DNA of 64,000 bases from Flavobacterium xueshanense (GCF_900112975.1 NZ_FONQ01000002.1:62001-126000), one strand, 5' to 3'; shown: positions 8,995-18,655, counted from the stretch's first letter. The notes: generated from the letters alone by a model not told the origin. Numbers and translations: made by a program.

Positions 8995-9343
8995 TTACAC
9001 TATTTACGGGTGGACCTCGGAGGGAATACAAACTGCCGGAAAACGAAATAACCGTCTCCGCTGCAGTAAAAAAATAAGGGATTTCTTCAATACTGGCGTA
9101 CAATTGATAAGAGAAATCTTTTGGAGTGGTGTAACTTCCCAAAGAGAATTCACAAACGTAACAATGATCTAATTTGTGGTGTTGGTGCGTTATCTCTGTA
9201 CCGGTAACATTGTATTTATGGTGGCATTGCTTTTCGGAAAGCTGTTTTTGCAAATGCTCATAGGTGTGCAATGACTGAAACAGCATTGAGAACAAGACTG
9301 TAACAATCAGAGAAAGACCTACTATGAGTTTATTCTTTTTCAT
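8990..9343 (-). CDS. Small membrane-anchored Cys/His protein upstream of TonB receptor
   Basis: About 117 residues from the ATG at 9343, with one N-terminal hydrophobic segment (LIVGLSLIVTVLFSMLF) and a Cys/His cluster (CHHKYN, HQHHKLDHCYVCEF). It ends SLRGPPVNSVS. The layout resembles small proteins of the DUF2946 type, with an N-terminal membrane segment, Cys-x-x-Cys and a terminal RGPP/RAPP. The start at 9343 is preferred to the upstream ATG at 9361 because a TACCTTTG promoter element lies only six bases before it, inside the longer frame. It is probably cotranscribed with the receptor and may take part in metal handling, which is inference. Confidence 0.7.
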   Translation of the reverse strand: MKKNKLIVGLSLIVTVLFSMLFQSLHTYEHLQKQLSEKQCHHKYNVTGTEITHQHHKLDHCYVCEFSLGSYTTPKDFSYQLYASIEEIPYFFTAAETVISFSGSLYSLRGPPVNSVS

Positions 9344-9376
9344 TCGAGCCAAAGGTAACAAAAACAGGAAAAAAGA

Positions 9377-9421
9377 AAACCATTTGTCTCACAAAATATA
9401 TTTTTGCGAAACAAATGGTTT
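9377..9421 (-). terminator. Terminator after asd
   Basis: An 11-base stem (AAACCATTTGT with ACAAATGGTTT) has a 23-base loop and a T-rich stretch downstream on the minus strand, starting 23 bases past the asd stop. Confidence 0.7.
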
Positions 9422-9443
9422 CATTTTAAAAATAAAAATCGAT

Positions 9444-10433
9444 TTAAACCAATTTGGCTGCAATCAAATATTCTGCAATTTGTATTGTGTTAGTCGCTGC
9501 TCCTTTTCTCAAGTTGTCCGCAACAATCCACATATTCAAAGTGTTTTCCTGGCTTTCGTCACGACGAATTCTGCCTACAAAAACGTCATCTTTTCCTTGT
9601 GCATACATTGGCATTGGGTACGTATAAGTGTCATTATTATCCTGAACCACTACGCCATCGGTATGATGCAAAATGTTTCGTACTTCGTTTAGGTCAAAAT
9701 CATTCGAGAATTCTACGTTTACCGCTTCACTGTGTCCGCCTACAATTGGCACACGAACTGCAGTAGCCGTGACAGCAATTGTATTATCGCTTAAGATTTT
9801 TTTGGTTTCACGAACCAGTTTCATCTCTTCTTTAGTGTATCCATTTTCTTCAAAAGAATCACATTGTGGAATCGCATTTCTGTGAATTGGGTACTTATAC
9901 GCCATCTCACCTGAAACACCTGCGTATTCATTTTCCAATTGCTGCACTGCTTTTACGCCAGTTCCAGTGATAGATTGGTAGGTAGAAACAATTACGCGTT
10001 TGATGTTGTATTTTTTATGCAAAGGAGCCAAAACCAATACCATTTGTATCGTAGAACAGTTTGGATTTGCAATGATTTTATCTGCTGCAGTCAATTCTGA
10101 TGCATTGATTTCAGGAACGATTAATTTTTTGGTTGGGTCCATTCTCCAAGCCGATGAATTATCAATAACAGTAGTTCCTGCCGCCGCAAATTTTGGAGCC
10201 CACTCTAATGATGTATCTCCACCTGCAGAAAACAAAGCAATATCTGCTTTCATGTCTACCGCCGTTTGCATGCCCACTACTTTATATTTTTTGCCCTTAT
10301 ACTCAATTTCTTTACCCACCGATCGCTCAGAAGCAACCGGAATTAATTCTGTTACAGGGAAATTTCTTTCTGCCAAAACTTTCAACATCACTTCGCCAAC
10401 CATTCCGGTAGCGCCTACAACTGCTATTCTCAT
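9444..10433 (-). CDS. asd: Aspartate-semialdehyde dehydrogenase
   Basis: Reduces aspartyl phosphate to aspartate semialdehyde with NADPH, the branch point towards lysine/diaminopimelate, threonine and methionine. The 329 residues show the nucleotide loop VGATGMVGEVM at the N-terminus, catalytic Cys126 in NPNCSTIQ, STYQSITGTG, and the catalytic His in RVPIVGGHSEAV. Length and motifs are typical. It is monocistronic, with a consensus promoter (10469-10498) and its own terminator. Confidence 0.97.
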   Translation of the reverse strand: MRIAVVGATGMVGEVMLKVLAERNFPVTELIPVASERSVGKEIEYKGKKYKVVGMQTAVDMKADIALFSAGGDTSLEWAPKFAAAGTTVIDNSSAWRMDPTKKLIVPEINASELTAADKIIANPNCSTIQMVLVLAPLHKKYNIKRVIVSTYQSITGTGVKAVQQLENEYAGVSGEMAYKYPIHRNAIPQCDSFEENGYTKEEMKLVRETKKILSDNTIAVTATAVRVPIVGGHSEAVNVEFSNDFDLNEVRNILHHTDGVVVQDNNDTYTYPMPMYAQGKDDVFVGRIRRDESQENTLNMWIVADNLRKGAATNTIQIAEYLIAAKLV

Positions 10434-10468
10434 CTTATATTTTATTACTGAATATTAAATTTGAAGTA

Positions 10469-10498
10469 CAAAAGTAACTAATATTGAAATCAAAACAA
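10469..10498 (-). promoter_or_regulatory. Bacteroidetes-type promoter for asd
   Basis: Minus strand: TTG (10498-10496), 19 bases, then TACTTTTG (10476-10469), a full match to TTG-N17-23-TAnnTTTG. It lies 36 bases before the asd ATG. Confidence 0.75.
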
Positions 10499-10702
10499 GT
10501 GGCTTCACAAAAAATAACAAAATGTTATATTTATAACAAATGCTATTAAGAGTAATTATTTGGCTTTAGAATTCCATCGCCAGTCTCAAAATCTAAGGAA
10601 TAATTTAATAAAGATAAGCATGAAGAAAAATCGCCTTAACTGCGACAGGATTTAGTCCTGAAATTAATTCAGGAAAAATTAGAATAGATAGTGTAGCGGA
10701 AA

Positions 10703-11119
10703 TTACTTTTTCAATAAATCTCTAATCTGAGTCAATAATTCTTCTTGAGTTGGCCCAGCAGGAATAGCTACAACAACCACTTCTTTTTTCTTCGCTTTTT
10801 CGGCGGCTCTTAATATTACAAAAACAAAAAATGCAATAATAACAAAGTTAATAATAGCTTGGAGTAAATTTCCATAAGTAATCACAGCAGCCCCAGCCTT
10901 TTTTGCTGCAGCCAAATCAGGATAACTGTTCCGATCCAAAGTGATGAATTTTTGGGTAAAATCGATACCGCCAGTTATCAAACCTACGATAGGCATTATG
11001 ATATCATCAACAGCGGATCCAACAATTTTGCCAAATGCACCAGCAATAACAACCGCAGTTGCTAAACTTAAAACGTCTCCTTTCATCAAAGAAGCTTTAA
11101 AATCCTTGAAAAATCCCAT
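10703..11119 (-). CDS. mscL: Large-conductance mechanosensitive channel
   Basis: Inner-membrane pentameric channel that opens under membrane tension during osmotic downshock. The 138 residues show the conserved [20 protein letters not shown] start, TM1 with [25 protein letters not shown], a periplasmic loop, TM2 ([15 protein letters not shown]) and a C-terminal helix ending [15 protein letters not shown]. The 269-base gap between it and asd holds a CTGAAATTAATTCAG-type palindrome at 10662-10677 and no gene. Confidence 0.97.
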   Translation of the reverse strand: MGFFKDFKASLMKGDVLSLATAVVIAGAFGKIVGSAVDDIIMPIVGLITGGIDFTQKFITLDRNSYPDLAAAKKAGAAVITYGNLLQAIINFVIIAFFVFVILRAAEKAKKKEVVVVAIPAGPTQEELLTQIRDLLKK

Positions 11120-11211
11120 AATTTATTTAATTTTAGGGTTACTATTTATCTTTGCAAAATGAATTTAATAAAAATTTTACCCCAATTAACCGTCTTTTGC
11201 CCAATACTTAA

Positions 11212-13656
11212 TTACTCCCTGTAAAATACCCGTTTCACTCGTTGAGAAATACTCGTTAGAATTTCATAGGGAATTGTGTTTAGTTTCTGCGCCATATATG
11301 TCACCGTTGGGCTTTCGCCAAAAACAATCACCTGATCTCCTTCTGCACATTCTATATCAGTGACATCAACCATCAGCATGTCCATACAAATACTGCCAAC
11401 AATGAAAGCTTTTGATTTGTTAATTATTACATAACCTGAACCGTTTCCCCAGCCTCTGGAAATACCATCGGCATATCCAATAGGAATCGTGGCAATTTTT
11501 GTGGGTTTATCCGCAATAAATCGTCTGCCATAACCAACACTTTCGCCAGAAGCAATACGTCTGACTTGTGAAATTACCGATTTTAGTGTACCCACGTTTT
11601 CCAACTTCTTCTGCTCTTCAACATCATTTGAAACACCGTAAAGTCCAATTCCCAACCGAACCATATCGTATTGTGAATCTGAATAATTGCTGATTCCCGA
11701 AGTATTCAAAATATGTCGCAAAGGTTTTATTTGTAATTCTGTCATCAATTTACACGATAATTTTTCAAATAAATCAATTTGTGAATGTGCAAAATCCTTG
11801 AATTCCAAGTCATCACTTGTGGCCATGTGAGACAAAATACTTTTTACCTTAACAGTTTGATTTCCTCTTAAAGTCGCAATCAAATCAGCAATCGTATTGT
11901 CCTCAAAACCCAAACGATGCATTCCAGTATCGAGTTTAATATGTATCGGAAATTGATTTAAATTCTTTTGTTCTGCAATCTTAAGGAAAGCATGAAGTCC
12001 TTTTAAACTATAAATTTCAGGTTCTAATTGATGCTGAATAATCGCAGGAAAACTGGTCGTTTCCGGATTTAAAACCATAATAGGCAAATGAATTCCAGCA
12101 CTTTTCAGCGAAATTCCTTCATCGGCGAAAGCCACACCGAGATAATCCACTTTGTGATGTTCTAATAATTTAGCGATTTCAAAACCGCCATTTCCGTATC
12201 CAAAAGCCTTCACCATAACCATAATCTTCACATTCGGCTTCAATTTCGATTTAAAGAAATTCAGGTTATGACTAATCGCATTCAGATTGATTTCCAGAAC
12301 GGTTTCATGTGTTTTTTCCTCTAATAAAGAAACGATTTCTTCAAATTGAAACGTTCTCGCTCCTTTGATTAGAATAGTTTCATTGGCAAAATTCAAATCA
12401 TCGAATTTTGAAATAAACTCGGCTGTATTTTTATAGGTGATGCAATTGGCAAACTTTTTTTCGAATGCCGTAATGGTTTCTCCAATCCCGATAACACGAT
12501 CAATTTTATTCGAAATAATCAACTGCGAAACTTTAGTATACAATTCGTCATTGGATAAACCACTTTGAAAAATATCCGAAAGAATCAACGTTTTCCTCTT
12601 GTATTGCTTCTGACTTTCGAGAAAATCCAACGCTATTTTCAAGGATTGAAAATCCGAGCTGTAACTGTCGTCAATAATACTACAGTTGTTGATTCCGTTC
12701 TTGACCTTCAAACGCATTTCTACCGGATACAACAATTCCATTCGGTTTTGAATGGTTTCTTCATCGTATTTAAAATACAACAAAACCATTACACACGAAA
12801 TTGCATTTTCGACCGATGCCATATCCTGAAAAGGAATTTTTATATCAAAACGTTGCTTACCAAATTGAACATTCAAAAAGGTCTTGTCTAAAGCACTTTT
12901 TTTTGAAACAAAAACATCAGCATCTTTGCAGTCAAAACTCCACGAAAAAATTTTCATTTCGGGATTGATAAAGGTATTGATGATTTCATTTTTATTGTAA
13001 ATTAAAACTTGAGCATGCTCAAAAAGTTTTAATTTTTCCGCTATTTTATTTTCTAAATTTACAAAACCTTCATCGTGCGCAGAACCAATGTTAGTCAGAA
13101 TCCCAATCGTAGGCTTGATTATTTTCTCCAGTTTTTCCATTTCATAATGAGTGGAAATTCCGGCTTCAAAAATCCCCAAATTGTGTTGCTCATTGATTGC
13201 AATCACGGACAACGGAACACCAATTTGTGAGTTGTAGCTCTTTGGACTTCGAATTATGTTGTAATCAGGGCTCAATAAAAAATTAAGCCATTCTTTAACT
13301 ATCGTTTTACCATTACTTCCCGTCAATCCTATAATAGGGAAATCAAAAAGACTGCGATAGTTTGCTGCAAATTGCTGTAAAGCAGTCAGCGTATTTTCGA
13401 CAACAAAGAAATTAGCTTGACCTTCACATTCCAACGGAATATGTGTAACCACAAAATTCTGAACGCCAATTGCAATTAAATCCTTAATGTATTGATGCGC
13501 GTCATTATTGGCTCCGACCAATGCGAAAAATAAGGTCTGCGGTCCGTTTTGCAAAGAACGGCTGTCTATAGCAATAGCATCAATAGTCAAATCAGTGTTG
13601 TTACCAATGAATGTAGCGGGGACATCTTGAATGCTTTTTAGAATTTTCTGGCTCAT
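11212..13656 (-). CDS. murF/alr: Bifunctional MurF ligase / alanine racemase
   Basis: An 814-residue fusion of two peptidoglycan precursor enzymes, as is usual in Bacteroidetes. Residues 1 to about 445 are MurF, which adds D-Ala-D-Ala to UDP-MurNAc-tripeptide: ATP loop GLTGSNGKTIVKEWL, GIFEAGIS, IGSAHDEGF, and IIDDSYSSD. Residues from about 450 are PLP-dependent alanine racemase: PLP lysine Lys483 in VMVKAFGYGNG, RLGIGLYG, catalytic-type Tyr in SVGYGRRF, and SICMDMLMVDVTD. One polypeptide therefore makes D-alanine and uses the dipeptide derived from it. A TATTTTTG element (minus strand, 13740-13733) lies 77 bases upstream. Confidence 0.97.
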   Translation of the reverse strand: MSQKILKSIQDVPATFIGNNTDLTIDAIAIDSRSLQNGPQTLFFALVGANNDAHQYIKDLIAIGVQNFVVTHIPLECEGQANFFVVENTLTALQQFAANYRSLFDFPIIGLTGSNGKTIVKEWLNFLLSPDYNIIRSPKSYNSQIGVPLSVIAINEQHNLGIFEAGISTHYEMEKLEKIIKPTIGILTNIGSAHDEGFVNLENKIAEKLKLFEHAQVLIYNKNEIINTFINPEMKIFSWSFDCKDADVFVSKKSALDKTFLNVQFGKQRFDIKIPFQDMASVENAISCVMVLLYFKYDEETIQNRMELLYPVEMRLKVKNGINNCSIIDDSYSSDFQSLKIALDFLESQKQYKRKTLILSDIFQSGLSNDELYTKVSQLIISNKIDRVIGIGETITAFEKKFANCITYKNTAEFISKFDDLNFANETILIKGARTFQFEEIVSLLEEKTHETVLEINLNAISHNLNFFKSKLKPNVKIMVMVKAFGYGNGGFEIAKLLEHHKVDYLGVAFADEGISLKSAGIHLPIMVLNPETTSFPAIIQHQLEPEIYSLKGLHAFLKIAEQKNLNQFPIHIKLDTGMHRLGFEDNTIADLIATLRGNQTVKVKSILSHMATSDDLEFKDFAHSQIDLFEKLSCKLMTELQIKPLRHILNTSGISNYSDSQYDMVRLGIGLYGVSNDVEEQKKLENVGTLKSVISQVRRIASGESVGYGRRFIADKPTKIATIPIGYADGISRGWGNGSGYVIINKSKAFIVGSICMDMLMVDVTDIECAEGDQVIVFGESPTVTYMAQKLNTIPYEILTSISQRVKRVFYRE

Positions 13657-13879
13657 GGAATTAGAAAGAGATTGAGGTAGATTTTTTATAGAGATTACTT
13701 TTTTAATAGTTTGTATATTTGTAAAACTTCCTCAAAAATAACACTTCTTTTCAAAACGATGACTTAGATCCACTATAATTATGAGCAATTCCGTTTATTT
13801 AAGAAAAAGAAACAATAGCAATTGCTTTACTAATTTTCGCAGATTACTTATATTTGTTTTTAGATAAAAATCAGCAGTT

Positions 13880-14485
13880 TTGAAAAAAATACTCCCATTG
13901 TTTTCCTATGTTTTCCATCCGATATTCATACCGGTAATGGCAACACTATTTTATCTTTTTTATAATGGGACTGATTTTGTAAGTCAGGAAAAACTATTTG
14001 TTTTTTTTCAAGTTGCGATTGTAACAGTATTTATTCCTGTCCTGGCATTCCTGCTTTTGCGAGCAACTGGAAATATGGATTCGATTATGGCGTTTAAAAT
14101 ATCCCAACGCAAAATTCCATTAGTACTACATTCTTTTTTGCTTATTTTTTTGGTACGAAAAAGCATTACCATAGACCGATATCCTGAACTGCACTTTTTT
14201 TTGTTGGGGGCACTTTTGAGCACAATCTTAGCACTTATCCTTTTGTTTACAAATATCAAAGCGAGCCTTCACATGATAGCAATCAGTTCCTTGACGGTAT
14301 TTATAATTGGATTAAGTATGCATCTCCAAATTCAGAGTACGTTTACTATTGCAACACTGATTTTGCTGAATGGTTTTGTGGCCTCATCCCGGTTAGAAAT
14401 GAAAGCACACACCAATAATGAACTGATTTTAGGTTTTTTTCTGGGAGCAATACCTCAGTTGCTTTTGCTGGTTCTGTGGTTATAA
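13880..14485 (+). CDS. Membrane protein, degenerate PAP2-like
   Basis: A 201-residue protein with about six membrane segments. Weak echoes of PAP2 phosphatase motifs appear in order: KISQRKIPL (cf. K-x6-RP), NIKASLHMIAISS (cf. PSGH) and SRLEMKAHTNNELILGFFLG (cf. SR-x5-H-x3-D), but several catalytic positions differ, so activity is doubtful. Translation seems to begin at a TTG, since an in-frame stop lies just upstream and no earlier ATG fits. A TATATTTG promoter element is at 13849-13856. The last six bases overlap the 3' end of the convergent gene. Confidence 0.7.
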   Translation: MKKILPLFSYVFHPIFIPVMATLFYLFYNGTDFVSQEKLFVFFQVAIVTVFIPVLAFLLLRATGNMDSIMAFKISQRKIPLVLHSFLLIFLVRKSITIDRYPELHFFLLGALLSTILALILLFTNIKASLHMIAISSLTVFIIGLSMHLQIQSTFTIATLILLNGFVASSRLEMKAHTNNELILGFFLGAIPQLLLLVLWL

Positions 14486-15181
14486 AATGTAGAATATGAT
14501 CCCAAAATTTAAAGATCGCATATCAATGGATTCGTCGTTGACCTTCGCGGACTTAAACAACGAATTCAACCCATAATACGCATATAAATTAATCGTGTTG
14601 TAACCCGATGAAATATAAGCGCCATACTGAAATTTACTGAAATCTTTATTTCCAGTAACCGACACTTTACCAGTACTTCCATCATAAACAGACTTACCAT
14701 ACAATAAATAACTAAACTTTATTCCGGTGTAAATTCTCCAAAATTTATGACTTTCATAAGTAGAACTCCTCCATCTAAATTCAACAGGTACATCAACAGA
14801 GAGTAAGGAGAATTTGTTTTTATTGTACTTTGTATTCGGATCGATAAGGGCATAAACCGGCCCTGCATCCGTTGGCGAAATAATTAAATTCTGATTGTAA
14901 TTATTATATGTAAAACCAAAACCCGAAGCTATGGCAATAGTTCTGTTTTTATTAATGGGCATATCTCTCAGAAAACCCGCTGAAAACCCGGAAGAAAATT
15001 TATTTTGAGACAAGCCTGTTGGCTTATCGACCAGCGTATTATACGTTATCGCAAAATAAAACTGATCTTCTCTATATAAGGAATCAACTTTTACAATTGG
15101 AGCCTCAACACCAGTTGTGTTTTCTTGCGAAAAAACATTAAAAACAAATAAAAGCAGGAAACAACTAAGAACTATTCGCAT
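14480..15181 (-). CDS. Outer-membrane beta-barrel protein, PorT-like
   Basis: A 233-residue protein with a signal peptide (MRIVLSCFLLLFVFNVFSQ) followed by alternating amphipathic strands (FYFAITYN, AIASGFGFTYNNY, FWRIYTGIKFSYLLY, INLYAYYGL, LNFGIIFYIL), as in small outer-membrane beta-barrels of Bacteroidetes often named PorT family. Whether it is the PorT of the type IX secretion system cannot be decided from motifs. Its stop overlaps the convergent membrane-protein gene by six bases. Confidence 0.75.
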   Translation of the reverse strand: MRIVLSCFLLLFVFNVFSQENTTGVEAPIVKVDSLYREDQFYFAITYNTLVDKPTGLSQNKFSSGFSAGFLRDMPINKNRTIAIASGFGFTYNNYNQNLIISPTDAGPVYALIDPNTKYNKNKFSLLSVDVPVEFRWRSSTYESHKFWRIYTGIKFSYLLYGKSVYDGSTGKVSVTGNKDFSKFQYGAYISSGYNTINLYAYYGLNSLFKSAKVNDESIDMRSLNFGIIFYIL

Positions 15182-15338
15182 ATTGTTTTTTGTTTTAAAA
15201 TGGCTTGTTGCGCAAAAACAAAAATTGTGGTTTTTTATTTCGCGTGATCGCTTTACAAATATACCATTTTGTAGTATTTCTTACAGCCAGAAAGCATAAT
15301 TATTGATTTTTACATCCTTCTCAAAGTTGAATAAAAAA

Positions 15339-15366
15339 AATCCTGCTAAAATTACTTAGCAGGATT
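15339..15366 (-). terminator. Terminator of tRNA-Ser
   Basis: An 11-base perfect stem (AATCCTGCTAA/TTAGCAGGATT) with a 6-base loop. On the minus strand an eight-T run follows immediately. It starts ten bases past the tRNA 3' end. Confidence 0.9.
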
Positions 15367-15375
15367 GTCATTTTG

Positions 15376-15460
15376 CAGAGAGGAAGGGATTCGAACCCTC
15401 GATATGTTGCCATATACACGCTTTCCAAGCGTGCGCCTTCAGCCACTCGGCCACCTCTCT
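15376..15460 (-). tRNA. tRNA-Ser (GGA)
   Basis: Cloverleaf read by eye on the minus strand: acceptor AGAGAGG/CCTCTCT, anticodon arm CACGC-TTGGAAA-GCGTG with anticodon GGA, a long variable arm typical of class II serine tRNAs, T arm GAGGG-TTCGAAT-CCCTT, discriminator G. CCA is not encoded. Confidence 0.95.
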
Positions 15461-15518
15461 ATTTTATAAGATTGCAAAGAACACGAAAAAAAATGAGTTA
15501 GAAAAGTAAAATCTAAAA

Positions 15519-16547
15519 TTATATCATTTCTCCACGTAAAGAAGTTTCAAAAATAGTTTTGAAATCCTTTGCTTCAATATTTTGACCTAACAAATACATT
15601 AATTTTGTGATTGCGGCTTCGGTTGTGATGTCTTTTCCAGAGATTACTCCAATTTTCTTCATGCCCGTACTGGTCTCATATTGCCCCATACTGACGCTTC
15701 CAGCAGAACACTGGGTAACATTGATAATGTGCAAACCTTCGGCAATTGCTTTCCTTAATAGGTTTAAAAACCAATCCTCTGTAGGTGCATTTCCAGCTCC
15801 ATACGTTTCTAAAACAATTCCTTTGAGATTTGGAATATTTAAAATAGCGGATAAAACAGCTTCACTGATACCTGGAAACATTTTTATAATCGCTACGTTG
15901 TTATCCAAGTTTTTATGAACCTTGAATTCTTTATTTTCATTTTTATACAGGAATAATTCGGAATTTAATTTTAAATGTACGCCAGACTCCACCAATTCAG
16001 GATAATTGGGAGATGTAAATGCTTTAAAATGTTCCGCATTAATCTTTGTAGTTCTATTCCCTCGATATAATTTATATTCAAAATAAAGACATACTTCGCT
16101 GATAACTGGTTCATCATTGTTTCGTAAAGACGCAATTTGAATGGCGGTGATTAAGTTTTCTTTGGCGTCTGTACGTAAATCTCCAATCGGTAATTGCGAA
16201 CCGGTAAAAATTACGGGTTTCGATAAATTTTCAAGCATAAAACTCAATGCCGAAGCCGAATAGGACATCGTATCCGAACCATGAAGCACAACAAACCCAT
16301 CAAATGAAATATAGTTATCCTCAATAATGATCGCAATTTTAGCCCATTTTTCAGGATTCATATTCGAGGAATCAATTGGATTTTCGAAAGAAATGGTTTC
16401 GATTTCACAATCCAATTGTTTCAACTCCGGAATGCGCTGTAATAATTTACTAAAATTGAAGGCCGTGAGCGCTCCCGTCTCAAAATCTTTCCTCATACCG
16501 ATGGTTCCACCGGTGTAGATTAAAAGTATTTTGGCTTTATACAACAT
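15519..16547 (-). CDS. ansA: Type I (cytosolic) L-asparaginase
   Basis: Hydrolyses L-asparagine to aspartate and ammonia. The 342 residues carry both threonine motifs of the family, IYTGGTIGM near the N-terminus and VVLHGSDTMSYSASAL at about residue 90, plus FTGSQLPIGDLRTDAKEN and VLETYGAGNAPT. There is no signal peptide, which fits the cytosolic type I group. Its start overlaps the end of the acyltransferase gene by 11 bases, so the two are probably translated from one message. Confidence 0.93.
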   Translation of the reverse strand: MLYKAKILLIYTGGTIGMRKDFETGALTAFNFSKLLQRIPELKQLDCEIETISFENPIDSSNMNPEKWAKIAIIIEDNYISFDGFVVLHGSDTMSYSASALSFMLENLSKPVIFTGSQLPIGDLRTDAKENLITAIQIASLRNNDEPVISEVCLYFEYKLYRGNRTTKINAEHFKAFTSPNYPELVESGVHLKLNSELFLYKNENKEFKVHKNLDNNVAIIKMFPGISEAVLSAILNIPNLKGIVLETYGAGNAPTEDWFLNLLRKAIAEGLHIINVTQCSAGSVSMGQYETSTGMKKIGVISGKDITTEAAITKLMYLLGQNIEAKDFKTIFETSLRGEMI

Positions 16548-17673
16548 CGTGGTATTTTAATTTATTGACAACCGGATTCGCATACATAGCCAGAAAACCG
16601 TCTAAGGCAATTGGATTATCATGATCTATCCGCATTTCAAGTCTGCGTTCGAATAATGATTTTTCATTTTCGGTATACAAATGCGAAAAGCGATTGGTCT
16701 TGTTTACAATGTCATAAGCAATAAAATTCGTAGGCCACAATTTATAATTGCTCAATATGGCATCGTCAATCACTTGTGCCAATGCTAATATTTGCTTGTT
16801 GCAATTACCATTCTCGGAGCTTATTGAATCAATTTCAGCGTCTAGAACCTTCCCAACATGGATATGGATTCTTTTTTTCTGACCCAAAGCTCCACTAAGA
16901 ATCGTCATGAAATCTTCGTTTTTTTCTTTAATGTAAACTTCATTATTGGCTTCAGCCATCAATTGAGGCATTTTTAAAGCATCTGTGGGATCATATTCAT
17001 ACGAAATAGAAACGGGTACAATTTTTATTTTCTTGAAATAATCCATCAAGTTCTTTTCATCAGAACCCATTCCAAGCATTTTCAAAACGCCAGGATTGGT
17101 CTCGTCATTGCCGTCTTTTGTTCTTCCTTCGCGTTGAGCAATCCAGACAGAGCGGTTTTCATGCAGCAATAAATTACCAATATATTCCGACAATAACTTT
17201 GAACTTTGCAGCATTTCTCTTGGCGTTAAGCCACGTTGCACCAGAAAGTTCCGATTCAGTTTTGCTAACGTATTCAAAAATGCTTTTTTGACTAAATTAT
17301 CGCCAATTGCTGAAGCAGTCATCACTAAACCATGCTCAAATAAAGCCGTGTTCAACAACGTTGTGTCTAAAAGAATATCGCGATGATTGGATATAAATAA
17401 GTAAGAAGTATTAGGTTGTAAGTTTTCAAAACCGCAAGTAGTAAGTCCTTCGGAGCTTTTTTCTAAAACTTTTTGAACCGATTTGTAAATGAAATTACAT
17501 TGAAAATCACGTATGGAATGTGTTTTTCCGAGTTGTTCTTTCCAAACTTCATCCGCAACTTCCGGGAAAGTGAAATTCATCAATGCTTTCATCATTGGAT
17601 GATTAACAACATTCTGAAGTGCTTCGTTTATTTCAGAATCATAAAATGGCCGAATAGCGTCAAATTTCTGCAT
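16537..17673 (-). CDS. 1-acyl-glycerol-3-phosphate acyltransferase family protein
   Basis: Predicted acyltransferase for phospholipid or lipid assembly. The H-x4-D motif is NHRDILLD, followed by a second block WIAQREGRTKDGNDETNPGV. Total length is about 378 residues, with C-terminal text beyond the core domain. I place the start at 17673 (MQKFDAIRPFYDSEI), because proteins of this group begin with that segment; an upstream ATG at 17700 would add nine residues. The substrate is not shown by sequence. It overlaps ansA by 11 bases. Confidence 0.85.
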   Translation of the reverse strand: MQKFDAIRPFYDSEINEALQNVVNHPMMKALMNFTFPEVADEVWKEQLGKTHSIRDFQCNFIYKSVQKVLEKSSEGLTTCGFENLQPNTSYLFISNHRDILLDTTLLNTALFEHGLVMTASAIGDNLVKKAFLNTLAKLNRNFLVQRGLTPREMLQSSKLLSEYIGNLLLHENRSVWIAQREGRTKDGNDETNPGVLKMLGMGSDEKNLMDYFKKIKIVPVSISYEYDPTDALKMPQLMAEANNEVYIKEKNEDFMTILSGALGQKKRIHIHVGKVLDAEIDSISSENGNCNKQILALAQVIDDAILSNYKLWPTNFIAYDIVNKTNRFSHLYTENEKSLFERRLEMRIDHDNPIALDGFLAMYANPVVNKLKYHDVV

Positions 17674-17738
17674 TTTGGTTCTCAGTTTTTGTGTGGGCAA
17701 ATGAACAAAAAAAATATCAAAATAAGGTGAATTCTAAT

Positions 17739-18518
17739 TTAAATCCCAAAAATAGCTTTCGAATTCTCCGTGGTTATCGCCGCAATTTCATTTGCCGAAA
17801 GGCTGTAAATCTGGGCTAGCTTCTCTACTACGTTTAAAATATAGCTGCTTTCATTTCTTTTACCTCGGAAGGGGACTGGCGCTAAGTAGGGAGAATCTGT
17901 TTCCAGAACAATGTGTTTAAGATCAATTTGGTTTAGGAACTGGTCGATTTTTCCGTTTTTAAAAGTCACCACACCACCAATGCCCAACTTCATATTATAT
18001 GAAATTGCTTGTAACGCCTGCTCATAGGTTCCTGAAAAACAATGAAAAATACCAAATAAATCAACTGATTTTTCTTCCTCTAAAATTTCAAAAATTTCGT
18101 CGAAAGCTTCTCGGCAATGAATCACAATGGGTAATTTATAGTGTTTCGCCAACTGAATTTGTCTTTTGAAAGCGATTCGTTGCTGTGGCAAATGGGTTTT
18201 GTCCCAATACAAATCGATTCCAATTTCGCCTATGGCGTAGAATTTCCTTCTGGCCAATTCGTTTTCTACATGTTGTAATTCTTCGAGATAATTGTCTTTT
18301 ACATACGTTGGGTGTAAACCCATCATTAAAAAAATAGTATTGGGATGATTTTTCTCCAAATCATACATCGCTTCCGTGCAGGTAGAATCGATTGCGGGAA
18401 TAAAAAAACGCGAGACACCGGCATCAATGGCGCGTTGTATCATTTCGTTCCGGTCTTGATCAAATTCCTCTGAATATAAATGAGTATGTGTATCGGTGAT
18501 GGTTATAGTTGCTTTCAA
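17739..18518 (-). CDS. TatD-family metal-dependent hydrolase
   Basis: TIM-barrel metallohydrolase of the TatD DNase family, 259 residues. Metal-binding and active-site motifs are visible in order: DTHTHLYSEEF, GEIGIDLYWDKT, IVIHCREAFDE, GIFHCFSGT and LETDSPYLAPVPFRGKRNE. Members act as 3'-5' exonucleases or in quality control; the exact role here is unknown. It lies just upstream of the acyltransferase gene on the same strand, with a 65-base gap. Confidence 0.93.
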   Translation of the reverse strand: MKATITITDTHTHLYSEEFDQDRNEMIQRAIDAGVSRFFIPAIDSTCTEAMYDLEKNHPNTIFLMMGLHPTYVKDNYLEELQHVENELARRKFYAIGEIGIDLYWDKTHLPQQRIAFKRQIQLAKHYKLPIVIHCREAFDEIFEILEEEKSVDLFGIFHCFSGTYEQALQAISYNMKLGIGGVVTFKNGKIDQFLNQIDLKHIVLETDSPYLAPVPFRGKRNESSYILNVVEKLAQIYSLSANEIAAITTENSKAIFGI

Positions 18519-18655
18519 GTGTAAAGTTTAAGAGCACAAAATTACATGAATAAATGTTGTCGAAAAAATGGTTTTAAAAAGATTCGTACAATTCCTTAAG
18601 CAACTCCATGTATCTTTGTAAACAGTTAAAAATTACTGAAATAAATTCTGCATAA

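Noticed and set aside
11147-11224. Plus-strand TATCTTTG element followed by a 21-codon frame
   Set aside because: No TTG at the right spacing, and the frame ends within the antisense murF-alr gene with no protein-like character.
12565-12891. 108-codon plus-strand frame within murF-alr
   Set aside because: Antisense shadow of a well-supported gene.
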